From Alicycliphilus denitrificans_A (GTDB lineage Bacteria; Pseudomonadota; Gammaproteobacteria; Burkholderiales; Burkholderiaceae_C): a stretch of DNA of 64,000 bases. Of this stretch, positions 1 through 8,380 are shown piece by piece (the first letter of the stretch is position 1; every line of letters begins with the position of its first letter). The stretch lies in assembly GCF_044792555.1 (NCBI RefSeq), contig NZ_CP126238.1, forward strand, positions 3,100,001 through 3,164,000. The letters run 5' to 3'. The notes beneath the pieces were generated by a model. It was given only the letters and a program-made list of their open reading frames with translations. It was not told the origin of the DNA and ran no database searches. The position numbers and the translations under genes are program-made.

Positions 1-1731
1 GAAATGGTCCAAATCAAGGAATAGCAGCACCCCGCTGCCCTCTTGCGCCGCCTCTTCGGGCTGTGGATCGCGCTGCGCTCGCTCGGCCAGCAACACCTGA
101 AGCCGGCGTTCGAACTCGGCGTGATTGAGCAACTGGGTCAGCGCATCATGCGTGCGCTCCCAGGCCTGTTGCGCCCGGGCCTCACGCACGGCTGTGCCAT
201 CCTCCAGGATCCAGACCACGCCGCGCTCAGACTCGCCCGGCTGCACCAGCTGGCCTTGCACGCGGCCCCACAGCGTGCTGCCGTCCTTGCGCAACAGTGG
301 CAGCTCGCCGTCGAAGGCGCCATGCGCGGCAAACGCGTCATGCACCTGCCGGGCCACATCCAAGCCATCCTCATGCGGCGCCAGCAGCTCGACCAGGCTG
401 CGGCCCTGCAACTCCTGCGGCGTATAGCCCAGCAGTCTGCAGATCTGCTGGCTCACGACCTCCACCCGCTCGGCGCGCGTAACCGCAATGCCCAGCGGCA
501 CATGCTCGAGCACGGCCTGTAGCTGGCGCCGCAGGGTCTCGCAGTCCCGTTGCCATCTGCGCCCGCCCTCCAGCAGCCGGGTGCACGTCCGCACCACGTC
601 ATCGACCTCGCCCCTAGAGCGGGGCCAGGCCTCTTCATCGGCGGCGTGCTCCTGGAGCGTAGCCTGAGCCTGCGCCGCGTCATCCTCCAGAACCGCCCTG
701 GCGCGCTGGCGCAACAGCGCCAGTGGCCGCGCCAGCCACAGCATGCCCGCCACGGTCAGCAGGCAGACCACTGCCGTGGCACCAGCCACCAGCCACCAGG
801 TGCGGTGCTGCGCGCCCTGCAGGGGTTCGAGCATGGCCTGCGCATCGCTCACGCGTGCCACGACCCACTGGGGCATGGGCACGCTGGCCAGGCTGACCAC
901 ATGCCCCCCCTGCAGCTGCGTCACGCCACCGCCCGTGGGTGGCTGCTCCGCGCTGCGCCAGCGCGCATACACCCGGGCCAGTCCGGGCTCGTCGCTGACC
1001 TGGCCCAGCACGCGCTCCAGGTTGGGGTGCGACAGGATCACCCCATCGCGCGTGAACACGATCAACCGTGATTCGCTGCGTACCGGCAGCGCCAGCGAGT
1101 GCGGCAGCAAGCCCTGCGACTGCAGGCGCAGCACGCCGGAGACGGCACCTGTCACCCGGCCCTCGCCGCGCAGCAGCGGCATGGTGAACATCACGCGCGC
1201 ATCCGCAGCGGTGCTGCCGATGAGGCCCGAGACCAGCGGCTTGCCGTTGACCAGGGTGCGCACCAGATAGTCGCGCTCGGTCGGGTCGAGCTCTGAAGCC
1301 TTGGCAAACTTGCCATAACGCAGGTTCACGCTCAAGGTGCCGTCCTTGCGTGCCACCTGGATGGCATCAAAAAACCGTACCGCCGGCAGCCCCTGCTGCA
1401 GCAGCCACTCCAGCCAGGCGGGCGAGTCCAGGATCTCGGGCGTGATGCCATCGGCCACCGTGGAGAGCACCTTCTGGCTTTGCTCGATCTTGCTCGCCAA
1501 CAGGCGCGCCACCAGCTCCACCTCGTCGTTTTGCTGGCTCACCAGGCGATCCATGGCCTCTTGGCCCATGGTGTGCGACACCCACCACGCGGCCAGGGCG
1601 CCAGACAGTGCGATCGCCAGCACAGGCACCAGAAGCAGCTTGCGCACCAGCGGCCCGGGAAACCATCCCGCGCCCTCGGCTTCATCGGTTTCCGGCCCCC
1701 ACAATCGGGCCTCATGCGCGGGCAGCGTCAT
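1..1731 (-). CDS. Membrane diguanylate cyclase (Cache-PAS-GGDEF), 3' end outside window
   Basis: Reads leftward off the window edge; 577 codons are visible without a stop. The product should make cyclic di-GMP in response to an extracytoplasmic signal. A first membrane segment lies near residues 28-48, a large periplasmic region of double-Cache type near 50-305, a second membrane segment near 310-335, then a HAMP-like linker, a PAS domain near 403-510 (TPQELQGRSL, then WILEDGTAVREARAQ) and the start of a GGDEF domain (THDALTQLLN, then LLFLDLDHF at the edge). The GGDEF signature itself is outside the window, so activity cannot be judged. The start at 1731 is chosen because GGAG lies a few bases upstream. 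No partner gene is adjacent; the upstream 257 bp hold nothing I recognise. Confidence 0.85.
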   Translation of the reverse strand, partial: MTLPAHEARLWGPETDEAEGAGWFPGPLVRKLLLVPVLAIALSGALAAWWVSHTMGQEAMDRLVSQQNDEVELVARLLASKIEQSQKVLSTVADGITPEILDSPAWLEWLLQQGLPAVRFFDAIQVARKDGTLSVNLRYGKFAKASELDPTERDYLVRTLVNGKPLVSGLIGSTAADARVMFTMPLLRGEGRVTGAVSGVLRLQSQGLLPHSLALPVRSESRLIVFTRDGVILSHPNLERVLGQVSDEPGLARVYARWRSAEQPPTGGGVTQLQGGHVVSLASVPMPQWVVARVSDAQAMLEPLQGAQHRTWWLVAGATAVVCLLTVAGMLWLARPLALLRQRARAVLEDDAAQAQATLQEHAADEEAWPRSRGEVDDVVRTCTRLLEGGRRWQRDCETLRRQLQAVLEHVPLGIAVTRAERVEVVSQQICRLLGYTPQELQGRSLVELLAPHEDGLDVARQVHDAFAAHGAFDGELPLLRKDGSTLWGRVQGQLVQPGESERGVVWILEDGTAVREARAQQAWERTHDALTQLLNHAEFERRLQVLLAERAQRDPQPEEAAQEGSGVLLFLDLDHF

Positions 1732-1988
1732 GCCCGCTCCACAGTCGAAGCGCCCGATGCAGGCAAACGGAGGATGGCGCGGCTCATGGTGGATGGCTGA
1801 TGGCGGCTGGGCAAAGAGTCCAGCCCAATATACGCAGCGCCCCCATGCCCGGCCCTGGGTCGAACCCTGTGAGCCACACAGGAAAACCCTGAAACGCCTA
1901 CTCAGCGAACCAAAATTTAAACGAATAGATGCAAATACGTCGAATTAGCCGCTGTTCGACGCGTTTCTTTACATGCCGCCGACAACCC

Positions 1989-2612
1989 TTAAAAACCCGC
2001 CACCATCTGCAGCGCACGCGGCTGCGGCAGATTCAGCACGTTGCCCGTGCCGGCAATCAGGCCGTGCTCGCGCAAGTGGCGCAGCACGCGCGACAGCGTT
2101 TCGGGCGCAATGCCAAGCTGGGCGGCGATCAAGCGCTTGCGTTGGTGCAGCGTGACACGCAGCCCACCATCCTCGGCGTTGTATGCATGGCGCAGCAGCC
2201 ATTGCGCGCAGCGCGCCTCGGCGTCCTGCGCCAGGCGGCTCACTGCCAGCTCGGTCTGCTGGCAGTAGCCGGTAGCCATGTCGCGCAGCAGCGTCTGCGC
2301 CGCCTGCGGCAGGTCTTCGAAGCTGCGCTTGAAGTCCTCCACCGGCATGCGGCGCAGTTGCACGCGCGTGTCGGCCACCATGTCCACGGCGCAGGGCTGG
2401 TCCAGCAGGGCCGTGGCGGCATCGAGCCAGAACGGCCCTTCGACCACGCCCAGCTGGTGGCGCATCACGCCGTCCTCGCGCACGCCCAGCAGCACGCGGC
2501 CGCTGTCCAGATACAGGACGGATGCCGGTTGTTGGTGGCGCTCACGCAGCACCTGGCCCGCGGCAGCCACCTCGATCTGCACGGACTGGTCAGGGGAAGG
2601 AGTGGGGAACAT
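1989..2612 (-). CDS. Crp/Fnr-family transcriptional regulator (DNR/NnrR-like candidate)
   Basis: A 207-residue regulator with an N-terminal cyclic-nucleotide-type beta barrel, a dimerisation helix and a C-terminal winged helix. The recognition helix reads APETLSRVLRHL, which keeps the Glu-x-x-Ser-Arg arrangement that lets FNR-type proteins read TTGAT half-sites. The four-cysteine iron-sulphur pattern of FNR is absent (only scattered Cys), so oxygen sensing by a cluster is unlikely; NO- or haem-sensing DNR/NnrR-like relatives are the better model. A perfect TTGAT-N4-ATCAA box lies 13 kb away in the nos promoter. The ATG at 2612 is preferred over an in-frame TTG at 2660, because family alignments begin near here. 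Its ligand is not deducible. Confidence 0.8.
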   Translation of the reverse strand: MFPTPSPDQSVQIEVAAAGQVLRERHQQPASVLYLDSGRVLLGVREDGVMRHQLGVVEGPFWLDAATALLDQPCAVDMVADTRVQLRRMPVEDFKRSFEDLPQAAQTLLRDMATGYCQQTELAVSRLAQDAEARCAQWLLRHAYNAEDGGLRVTLHQRKRLIAAQLGIAPETLSRVLRHLREHGLIAGTGNVLNLPQPRALQMVAGF

Positions 2613-2679
2613 GGCGCCACTGTGCCGGGCGCACGCGGCATCTGCTTTGAGGGAAATCAAACCAGAGCCACTACCTCAT

Positions 2680-2697
2680 TTGTGTCTATTGACACAA
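2680..2697. promoter_or_regulatory. Perfect palindrome, Crp/Fnr-type spacing
   Basis: TTGTGTC-TATT-GACACAA is a perfect 7-bp inverted repeat. Its inner form TGTGT-N6-ACACA has the half-site spacing of Crp/Fnr-superfamily operators, although it matches neither the CRP nor the FNR consensus exactly. It lies 68 bp upstream of the regulator start at 2612 and about 155 bp upstream of the porin gene, so autoregulation or control of the porin is possible. No binding evidence is available. Confidence 0.5.
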
Positions 2698-2767
2698 CAG
2701 GCGTCGTTTGAATGATGCAAAAAACCCCGGCAAAACCCTTTCCAATCTATGCACGAGCGGCAAATTT

Positions 2768-2803
2768 TTGGATGATTAACAGTGTACGCAGATATTGCAT
2801 ACA
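2768..2803 (+). promoter_or_regulatory. Putative porin promoter with overlapping palindrome
   Basis: TTGGAT (2768-2773) and GATATT (2791-2796), 17 bp apart, fit a sigma-70 promoter 50-80 bp ahead of the porin start. An imperfect inverted repeat, TGTACGCA-GATAT-TGCATACA (2783-2803), overlaps the -10 and would suit a repressor. It resembles the AAGTGTATRCAA motif of the purine genes further on. A GCCGAC-CTTT-GTCGGC hairpin follows in the presumed leader (2818-2833). Confidence 0.45.
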
Positions 2804-2852
2804 AAATTCAGCCAAATGCCGACCTTTGTCGGCTGAACCACAAGGAACACAC

Positions 2853-3875
2853 ATGCCCAAGAAACTCATTGCCCTGGCCGCGGCAGCACTGTGCTGCGCT
2901 GGAGCCTATGCCCAAAGTTCGGTACAGGTCACCGGCCTGGCCGACCTCTACGTCGGCTCCATGAAGATGGCCGGCGATGTCGGCCGCAAGTCCGTCGTCA
3001 ACAGTGGCGGCATGACCACATCGTGGTTTGGCTTCAAGGGAACGGAAGACCTGGGCGGCGGGCTGAAGGCCAACTTCCAGCTCACCTCGTTCATCCAGGT
3101 CGACAACGGCACGCAGGGACGCTTTCCCAACGATACCTTTTTCTCGCGCGACGCCAATGTGAGCCTGTCGGGCGGTTTTGGCTCCGTGCTGCTGGGCCGC
3201 TGGATGGCGCCCAACTTCCTGTCCTCGGTGGTGGGCAATCCCCTGGGCGACTCGTTCGTGTTCTCCCCGCTGATCCTGCACAAGAACGTGCCGCTGTTCA
3301 ACGCCTCGGGCTGGAAGGCCACCACGCCCTCGGACACGGGCTGGAGCAACCAGATCGCCTACAGCACACCCGACATCGGCGGCTTCAAGGCCAACCTGCA
3401 GTACCAGTTCGGCGAGCTGCTCGGCGACAACGGCAAGAAGAACGTCGGCGCCAACTTCTTCTACTTCGGCAGCCCGCTGCTGCTCACCGGCTACTACGAG
3501 CGCGACCAGATCAGCAACCCCGGCCAGGGCACCTACCTGGGCACCACCAAGAAGGACTGGATGCTGGCCGCGGCCTACGACTTCAAGGTGCTCAAGCCTT
3601 ATCTGGGCTACGGCCAGACCAAGGCCGACAACAACCCCAACAAGGCCAAGACCCTGCAGGTCAGCGCATCGGCCCCACTGGCGGGCGGCAGCCTGCTGGC
3701 GTCCTGGGTCAAGACCGAGCTGTCGGCCTCCAACCTTGACCGCAAGACCTTCACGCTGGGTTACGACTACTACCTGTCCAAGCGCACGGACGTGTATGCC
3801 ATGTACATGAACGACAGGATCACGAACCAGCCCACGGGCAACAGCGTCGGCGCGGGCATCCGCCACCGCTTCTAA
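2853..3875 (+). CDS. Gram-negative trimeric porin (Omp32-like)
   Basis: A 340-residue outer-membrane porin for passive uptake of small, probably anionic, solutes. A Sec signal peptide (MPKKLIALAAAALCCAGAYA) precedes QSSVQVTGLADLYVG, the usual first strand of the Burkholderiales porin_4 family. The chain shows alternating beta-strand patterns, a loop rich in Gly and Phe near residues 85-110, and ends in RHRF with a terminal Phe, the signal for BAM-dependent assembly. The start at 2853 has AAGGA about 8 bases upstream; the longer in-frame start at 2712 would bury the signal peptide. Monocistronic, followed at once by a strong terminator. Confidence 0.93.
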   Translation: MPKKLIALAAAALCCAGAYAQSSVQVTGLADLYVGSMKMAGDVGRKSVVNSGGMTTSWFGFKGTEDLGGGLKANFQLTSFIQVDNGTQGRFPNDTFFSRDANVSLSGGFGSVLLGRWMAPNFLSSVVGNPLGDSFVFSPLILHKNVPLFNASGWKATTPSDTGWSNQIAYSTPDIGGFKANLQYQFGELLGDNGKKNVGANFFYFGSPLLLTGYYERDQISNPGQGTYLGTTKKDWMLAAAYDFKVLKPYLGYGQTKADNNPNKAKTLQVSASAPLAGGSLLASWVKTELSASNLDRKTFTLGYDYYLSKRTDVYAMYMNDRITNQPTGNSVGAGIRHRF

Positions 3876-3895
3876 CCTGGCAGATCCTCCCCGGA

Positions 3896-3931
3896 GGGCA
3901 CGCGGGCGCAAGGGCGCCGCGTGCCCTTTTT
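3896..3931 (+). terminator. Rho-independent terminator of the porin gene
   Basis: A GC-rich hairpin (GGGCACGCGG ... CCGCGTGCCC) is followed by TTTTT, 20 bp after the porin stop. Confidence 0.9.
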
Positions 3932-4095
3932 CATGCCCATTGGATTTATACAAAAAATGGCGTAACCGCTTACAGGCAAAGCGCAGTCAGCTATTAATTG
4001 TGAGATACGATGCCTGTCTGCAGCGGGCTTGTGCGTCATGGATTTGTCATCCGCGCAGCATAAGCTTCCCGCCCGATCGTTACCAATTGCCATCA

Positions 4096-5964
4096 ATGCA
4101 CCAAGCCAAGCGCCTGCCCATGCGCGCCCTGCTGCACACGCTGTCGCCCGCGGTACGGCAGGGTGCTGGGCCGCTGGCGCGGCTGCTGCGCGCGTGCGAC
4201 CTGCGCTGCGTCTTCCAGCCGCTGGCGGACCTTCGCGAAGGTGGCATCTATGCGCACGAGGCCCTGATTCGTGGCCCGGCGGGTACGCCGCTGGAGTCGC
4301 CCGATGCCTTGCTGGCGCAGGCGCGCGGCGAGAACATGCTGCACGACTTCGAGCTGCTGTGCGTCGCCCAGGCCCTGACGCAATGGGGCCGCCAGGCCAC
4401 CCCGGGCCGGCTGTTCGTCAACATCAGCGCCGACGCGCTGGTCTGGGGCGTGGGGCTGTGCGGCGCCGAGCCGCTGGCCAACGTGGTGCGCCAGCTGGGC
4501 GTGCCCCCGCAGATGGTGGTGCTGGAGATCACCGAGCACGAGCGCGTGCCCGACCTGCTGCCGCTGCGCGATGCGCTGCGCCAGGTACACGCCTGCGGCA
4601 TGCGCCTGGCGCTGGACGATTTTGGCGACGGCCACTCCAGCCTGCGCCTGTGGTCCGAGGTGCGCCCGGATTTCGTGAAGATCGACAAGTACTTCACGCG
4701 CGACATAGGCCAGCACCCCGAGAAGCTGCAGGTGCTGCAGGCAGTGCGCGGCATCGCGGACATCTTCGGCACCACGCTGGTGGCCGAGGGCATAGAAACC
4801 AGCGAGGAGCTGCGCGCACTGCGCGACCTGGACATTCCCTACGGCCAGGGCTATCTGCTGGGCCGGCCCGCCACCGAGGCGCGCGAGGCCATAGAGCCGC
4901 CGGCGCTGGCCGTGCTGCGCGATCGCCGCGTGGCTGTGCTGCCCCACAGCGGCCAGCATGTGCGCCCCGGCATCCTGCGCCACCTGCTCATGGTGCAGGC
5001 GCCCACCGTCACGCCGCAGACCAGCAACGACAGCGTGGCCGCGCTGTTCCGCGCCCATGCCGAGCTGCACGCCCTCGCGGTGCTCGAGGACAACCGCCCC
5101 GTGGCGCTCATCAACCGCCAGCAGTTCATGAACCACTACGCCACGCTGTATTTCCGCGAGGTGCACGGGCGCAAGCCCTGCAGCGCCTTTGCCGACGATG
5201 CGCCGCGCGTGGTGGAAATCGACTGCGACGTGGATGACCTCGTCGCCATCCTCACCTCGCAGGACCAGCGCTACCTGAACGACGGCTTCATCGTCACCGA
5301 CAACGGGCGCTACGTGGGCCTGGGCACGGGCGAGCAGCTGGTGCGCGGCGTGACCGAGGCGCGCATCGAGGCCGCGCGCCATGCCAACCCGCTCACCTTC
5401 CTGCCCGGCAACATCCCCATCAGCCTGCACATGCAGCGGCTGCTGGACCACCGCGCCGAGTTCGTCGCCTGCTATGCCGACCTGAACCACTTCAAGCCCT
5501 TCAACGACCACTACGGCTACTGGCGCGGGGACCAGATGATCCGCCTGGTGGCGCGCCTGGCCCTGACCCACTGCGACCCGCGCACCGACTTCGTCGGCCA
5601 TGTGGGCGGCGACGACTTCATGCTGCTGTTCCAAAGCAGCGACTGGCTGCAGCGCTGCGAGCGCATCGTGAGCGAGTTCGCGCGCGAGGCCATGGCGCTG
5701 TTCGACGAAGCGGAACGCCGCGAGGGCGGCATCTGGGCCGAGGACCGTCACGGCGTGCGGCGCTTCTTCGGCTTCACCACGCTGGCGATCGGCGCGGTGC
5801 GCGTGGCCCCCTGCAGCATGCGGCAGGCCGAGGAGGTCGCCAACCTCGCCGCCCTGGCCAAGCGCGACGCCAAGCAGTCCCACACCGGCATCGCCTGGCG
5901 CGACAGCGGCCCCAGCGCCGCCGGCCTGCGCCAGGCCTCTCCGGTGGCCGCCCTGGCGCAATAG
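4096..5964 (+). CDS. EAL phosphodiesterase - CBS-like - degenerate GGDEF hybrid protein
   Basis: A soluble 622-residue cyclic di-GMP protein with the EAL domain first. The EAL domain (about 35-290) keeps the residues expected for hydrolysis: EAL at 55-57, FVNIS, LEITEHE, DDFGDG, FVKIDK, AEGIET and GQGYLLGRP. Two CBS-like repeats follow (about 310-425, with LAVLEDNRPVALINRQ and GFIVTDNGRYVGLGTG). The C-terminal GGDEF domain has FVACYADLNHFKPFND but GGDDF instead of GGDEF near residue 505. This EAL-CBS-GGDEF order is a known architecture; phosphodiesterase activity is likely and cyclase activity uncertain. No good Shine-Dalgarno site precedes 4096 (ATG at 4120 is an alternative); the TTG at 3940 sits almost on the porin terminator and is rejected. 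Confidence 0.85.
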   Translation: MHQAKRLPMRALLHTLSPAVRQGAGPLARLLRACDLRCVFQPLADLREGGIYAHEALIRGPAGTPLESPDALLAQARGENMLHDFELLCVAQALTQWGRQATPGRLFVNISADALVWGVGLCGAEPLANVVRQLGVPPQMVVLEITEHERVPDLLPLRDALRQVHACGMRLALDDFGDGHSSLRLWSEVRPDFVKIDKYFTRDIGQHPEKLQVLQAVRGIADIFGTTLVAEGIETSEELRALRDLDIPYGQGYLLGRPATEAREAIEPPALAVLRDRRVAVLPHSGQHVRPGILRHLLMVQAPTVTPQTSNDSVAALFRAHAELHALAVLEDNRPVALINRQQFMNHYATLYFREVHGRKPCSAFADDAPRVVEIDCDVDDLVAILTSQDQRYLNDGFIVTDNGRYVGLGTGEQLVRGVTEARIEAARHANPLTFLPGNIPISLHMQRLLDHRAEFVACYADLNHFKPFNDHYGYWRGDQMIRLVARLALTHCDPRTDFVGHVGGDDFMLLFQSSDWLQRCERIVSEFAREAMALFDEAERREGGIWAEDRHGVRRFFGFTTLAIGAVRVAPCSMRQAEEVANLAALAKRDAKQSHTGIAWRDSGPSAAGLRQASPVAALAQ

Positions 5965-6080
5965 GCTGCCAGCACCGGAGCAGCGCCGCGGCTCCCATGC
6001 TCCTAAACTCGCGGGCTGCGGCCACCCCTTTGGGGCTGCACGCACAAGCCCCATCACGCCGGAAAAAGGAAAACCCGCCC

Positions 6081-6518
6081 ATGCCCATGTTCGTCGATAC
6101 CTCGCCGCCCGGCCAATGCATCTTCTGCCGCCTGGTGGCCGGCGAGATCCCCGCGGCCCTGGTGTACGAGGACGCGCTCACCATCGCCTTCATGGATATC
6201 GGCCAGGTCACGCCGGGCCATGTGCTCGTGGCCACCAGGCGCCACGCGGCCACGCTGCTGGACACCACGCCCGAGGAGGCCGCCGCCGTGATGCAGACCG
6301 CGCGCCGCGTGGCGCTGGCGGTACAGGCCGCCTTCGCCCCCCCCGGGCTCACGCTGCTGCAGGCCAACGGCGCCCTGGGCGGGCAGACCGTGGCGCACTT
6401 CCACATGCACGTGGTGCCGCGCCACGAGGCCGACGGCATCACCCTCAGCTGGCCGCGCAAGGAGCCGCCCGCGGCCGTGCTCGCCGGCTACGCCGAGCGT
6501 CTGCGCGCAGCGCTGTAA
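6081..6518 (+). CDS. HIT-family nucleotide hydrolase
   Basis: A 145-residue histidine-triad protein. The N-terminal CIFCRLVAGEIPAALVYED and the signature HFHMHVVPR, near residue 105, carry the two Cys of the zinc-type HIT subfamily and the catalytic His triad. Members hydrolyse or transfer AMP from small nucleotide substrates; the physiological substrate is not predictable. ATGs at 6081 and 6087 are both possible; AAAAAGGAAAA lies about 10 bases before 6081. It stands in the same direction as miaA, 142 bp downstream, but shows no tight coupling to it. Confidence 0.9.
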   Translation: MPMFVDTSPPGQCIFCRLVAGEIPAALVYEDALTIAFMDIGQVTPGHVLVATRRHAATLLDTTPEEAAAVMQTARRVALAVQAAFAPPGLTLLQANGALGGQTVAHFHMHVVPRHEADGITLSWPRKEPPAAVLAGYAERLRAAL

Positions 6519-6660
6519 CCCGCCGTATCGGCACCGCGCCGGGGTGCCGAGCCCGCCTTTGCCTCGGTGCGTAACTCGGCCTGGCCCCGGGCAGACTCTG
6601 CTACCCTCGTACGCATCATGTTCGTCCCGTCCGCCGCCATCGGTCCGCAGGAGCCCGCCC

Positions 6661-7632
6661 ATGCGCGCTGACCACATCCCCGCCATCGCGCTGGCAGGCC
6701 CCACGGCCTCGGGCAAGACGGCCGCGGCCTTGGCCATTGCCGAGGCCCTGGCGCCGCACCTGCCGGTGGAGATCATCAGCGTGGACTCGGCCCTGGTGTA
6801 CCGCGGCATGGACATTGGCACGGCCAAGCCCACACCTGAGGAGCAGGCCCGCGTGCCGCACCACCTGATCGACATCCGCGACCCTTCGCGGGCCTACAGC
6901 GCGGCCGAGTTCGTGCAGGACGCCACGCGGCTGATCCAGGAGATCCGCGCGCGCGGCGCGCTGGCGCTGCTGGTGGGCGGCACCATGCTGTACTTCAAGG
7001 CGCTGTTCGACGGCATTGACGACATGCCGCCCGCCGACGCCGCGGTGCGCGCGCGCCTGGAACAGCAGGCCGCCGCCATCGGCTGGAGCGGCATGCATGC
7101 CGAGCTGGCGCGCGTGGACCCCGTGACCGCGGCGCGCCTGGCGCCGGGCGACAGCCAGCGCATACAGCGCGCGCTGGAGGTGTGGCATGTGTCGGGTCGG
7201 CCGCTGTCGAGTTTTCACACCACCAAAACAATAGCTCCCAGCGCACGCCCCATAGGCGTTACAAGCCTTTTTTCCTTGGAACCGCAGGACCGCGCCTGGC
7301 TGCATGCGCGCATCGCCCAGCGCTTTCACGCCATGCTGGCCGCGGGCTTTTTGGACGAAGTGCTGCGCCTGCGCGCGCGCGGCGACCTGCATGCCGACCT
7401 GCCCAGCATGCGCTGCGTGGGCTACCGCCAGGCCTGGGAGTCGCTCGATGGCCTGCACCCCCTCTCCAGCCTGCCCGAGCGCGGCATCGCCGCCACGCGC
7501 CAGCTGGCCAAGCGCCAGATCACCTGGCTGCGCGGCATGCCCGAGCGCCACACCATCGCCTGCAACGCACCCGATGCCACGGCGCAACTGGTGCGTGCCG
7601 TGCAGGCCCGCGTGCTGGGCGAGAGCGCATGA
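6661..7632 (+). CDS. miaA: tRNA dimethylallyltransferase MiaA
   Basis: Transfers dimethylallyl to N6 of A37 in tRNAs that read UNN codons. The 323-residue protein has the P-loop GPTASGKT near residue 13, IISVDSALVYRGMDIGTAKP, HHLIDIRDPSRAYSAAEF, VGGTMLYFKAL and GDSQRIQRALEV. Between VWHVSGRPLSSFH and LEPQDRAWLHARI the sequence KTIAPSARPIGVTSLF is encoded by a copy of the dispersed palindromic repeat (7225-7275), inserted in frame at a surface-loop-like position. AGGAG lies 8 bases before the start. The stop overlaps the start of the next ATPase gene (ATGA), which implies translational coupling. Except for the inserted segment, the protein is ordinary. Confidence 0.96.
   Translation: MRADHIPAIALAGPTASGKTAAALAIAEALAPHLPVEIISVDSALVYRGMDIGTAKPTPEEQARVPHHLIDIRDPSRAYSAAEFVQDATRLIQEIRARGALALLVGGTMLYFKALFDGIDDMPPADAAVRARLEQQAAAIGWSGMHAELARVDPVTAARLAPGDSQRIQRALEVWHVSGRPLSSFHTTKTIAPSARPIGVTSLFSLEPQDRAWLHARIAQRFHAMLAAGFLDEVLRLRARGDLHADLPSMRCVGYRQAWESLDGLHPLSSLPERGIAATRQLAKRQITWLRGMPERHTIACNAPDATAQLVRAVQARVLGESA
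7225..7275 (+). repeat. Dispersed palindromic repeat, copy 1 (in frame inside miaA)
   Basis: AAAACAATAGCTCCCAGCGC begins a ~50 bp element that ends GGCGTTACAAGCCTTTTTTC, matching the intergenic copies at 34735 and 56338. It stays open in the miaA frame and adds about 16 residues. Confidence 0.75.
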
Positions 7633-8333
7633 GGGGCGTCGCCGCGGACGCCCTGCTGCAGGTGCGCGGGCTGGCCAAGCGCTACGGCGCGCAAAGCGTC
7701 TTCGAGAACGTACAGCTTGAGGTGCGCCGCGGCGAGTTCCTCGCCATCGTCGGCGACTCGGGCGTGGGCAAGTCCACGCTGCTCAACTGCCTGGCCGGGC
7801 TGGACCGCTGGGACGCGGGCCAGGTGCTGCACGAGGGCACGGACCTGGGCGCATTGGATGATCGCCGGCGCGCCCTGTGGCGCCGCGCCCATGTGGGCTT
7901 CGTGTTCCAGGCCTTCCATGTGTTGCCGCACCTGGATGTGGCGCAGAACGTGGGCCTGCCGCTGCTGCTGCTGGGCCGCCCAGACGCGGCGCGCGTGGAG
8001 CAGATGCTGGACGCCGTGGGCCTTGCCGGCCTGGGCGGGCGGCTGCCGCAGGAGCTCAGCGGCGGCCAGCTGCAGCGCGTGGCCATAGCCCGCGCCCTGG
8101 TGCACCGCCCGGCGCTGCTGCTGGCCGACGAGCCCACCGGCAACCTCGACCCCGGCACGGCGGCACGCATCATGGACGCGCTCATCCAGCAGACCCGTGC
8201 GCATGGCGCGGCGCTGGTGCTGGTCACGCACTCGGGCGCCGCAGCGGCACGCGCAAGCCGCGTGCTGCAGCTGACCGCCCGGGGCATGCATGCGCTGCCA
8301 CCGACTTCAGGCGATCCCATGACGCCCGCATGA
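7629..8333 (+). CDS. Orphan ABC transporter ATP-binding protein (LolD/MacB type)
   Basis: A 234-residue ATPase with every ABC motif: Walker A GDSGVGKST near residue 42, Q-loop VFQAFHVLPHLDV, signature LSGGQLQRVAIARAL, Walker B LLLADEPTGNLD and the switch His in LVTHSG. The sequence is closest to the LolD/FtsE/MacB group, which pair with FtsX-like permeases in lipoprotein release or export. No permease is adjacent: only 47 bp separate it from a convergent gene. It overlaps miaA by four bases, so it is probably co-translated with it. The partner must be encoded elsewhere or has been lost; the transported substrate is unknown. Confidence 0.88.
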   Translation: MRGVAADALLQVRGLAKRYGAQSVFENVQLEVRRGEFLAIVGDSGVGKSTLLNCLAGLDRWDAGQVLHEGTDLGALDDRRRALWRRAHVGFVFQAFHVLPHLDVAQNVGLPLLLLGRPDAARVEQMLDAVGLAGLGGRLPQELSGGQLQRVAIARALVHRPALLLADEPTGNLDPGTAARIMDALIQQTRAHGAALVLVTHSGAAAARASRVLQLTARGMHALPPTSGDPMTPA

Positions 8334-8380
8334 ACCCCGGGGGTGAGCCACCGCACGAATGGCCATGCAGCGCCGCTCCA

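Noticed and set aside
3940..5964. TTG start of the EAL/GGDEF gene at 3940
   Set aside because: It begins within 10 bp of the porin terminator and the 52 added residues show no domain.
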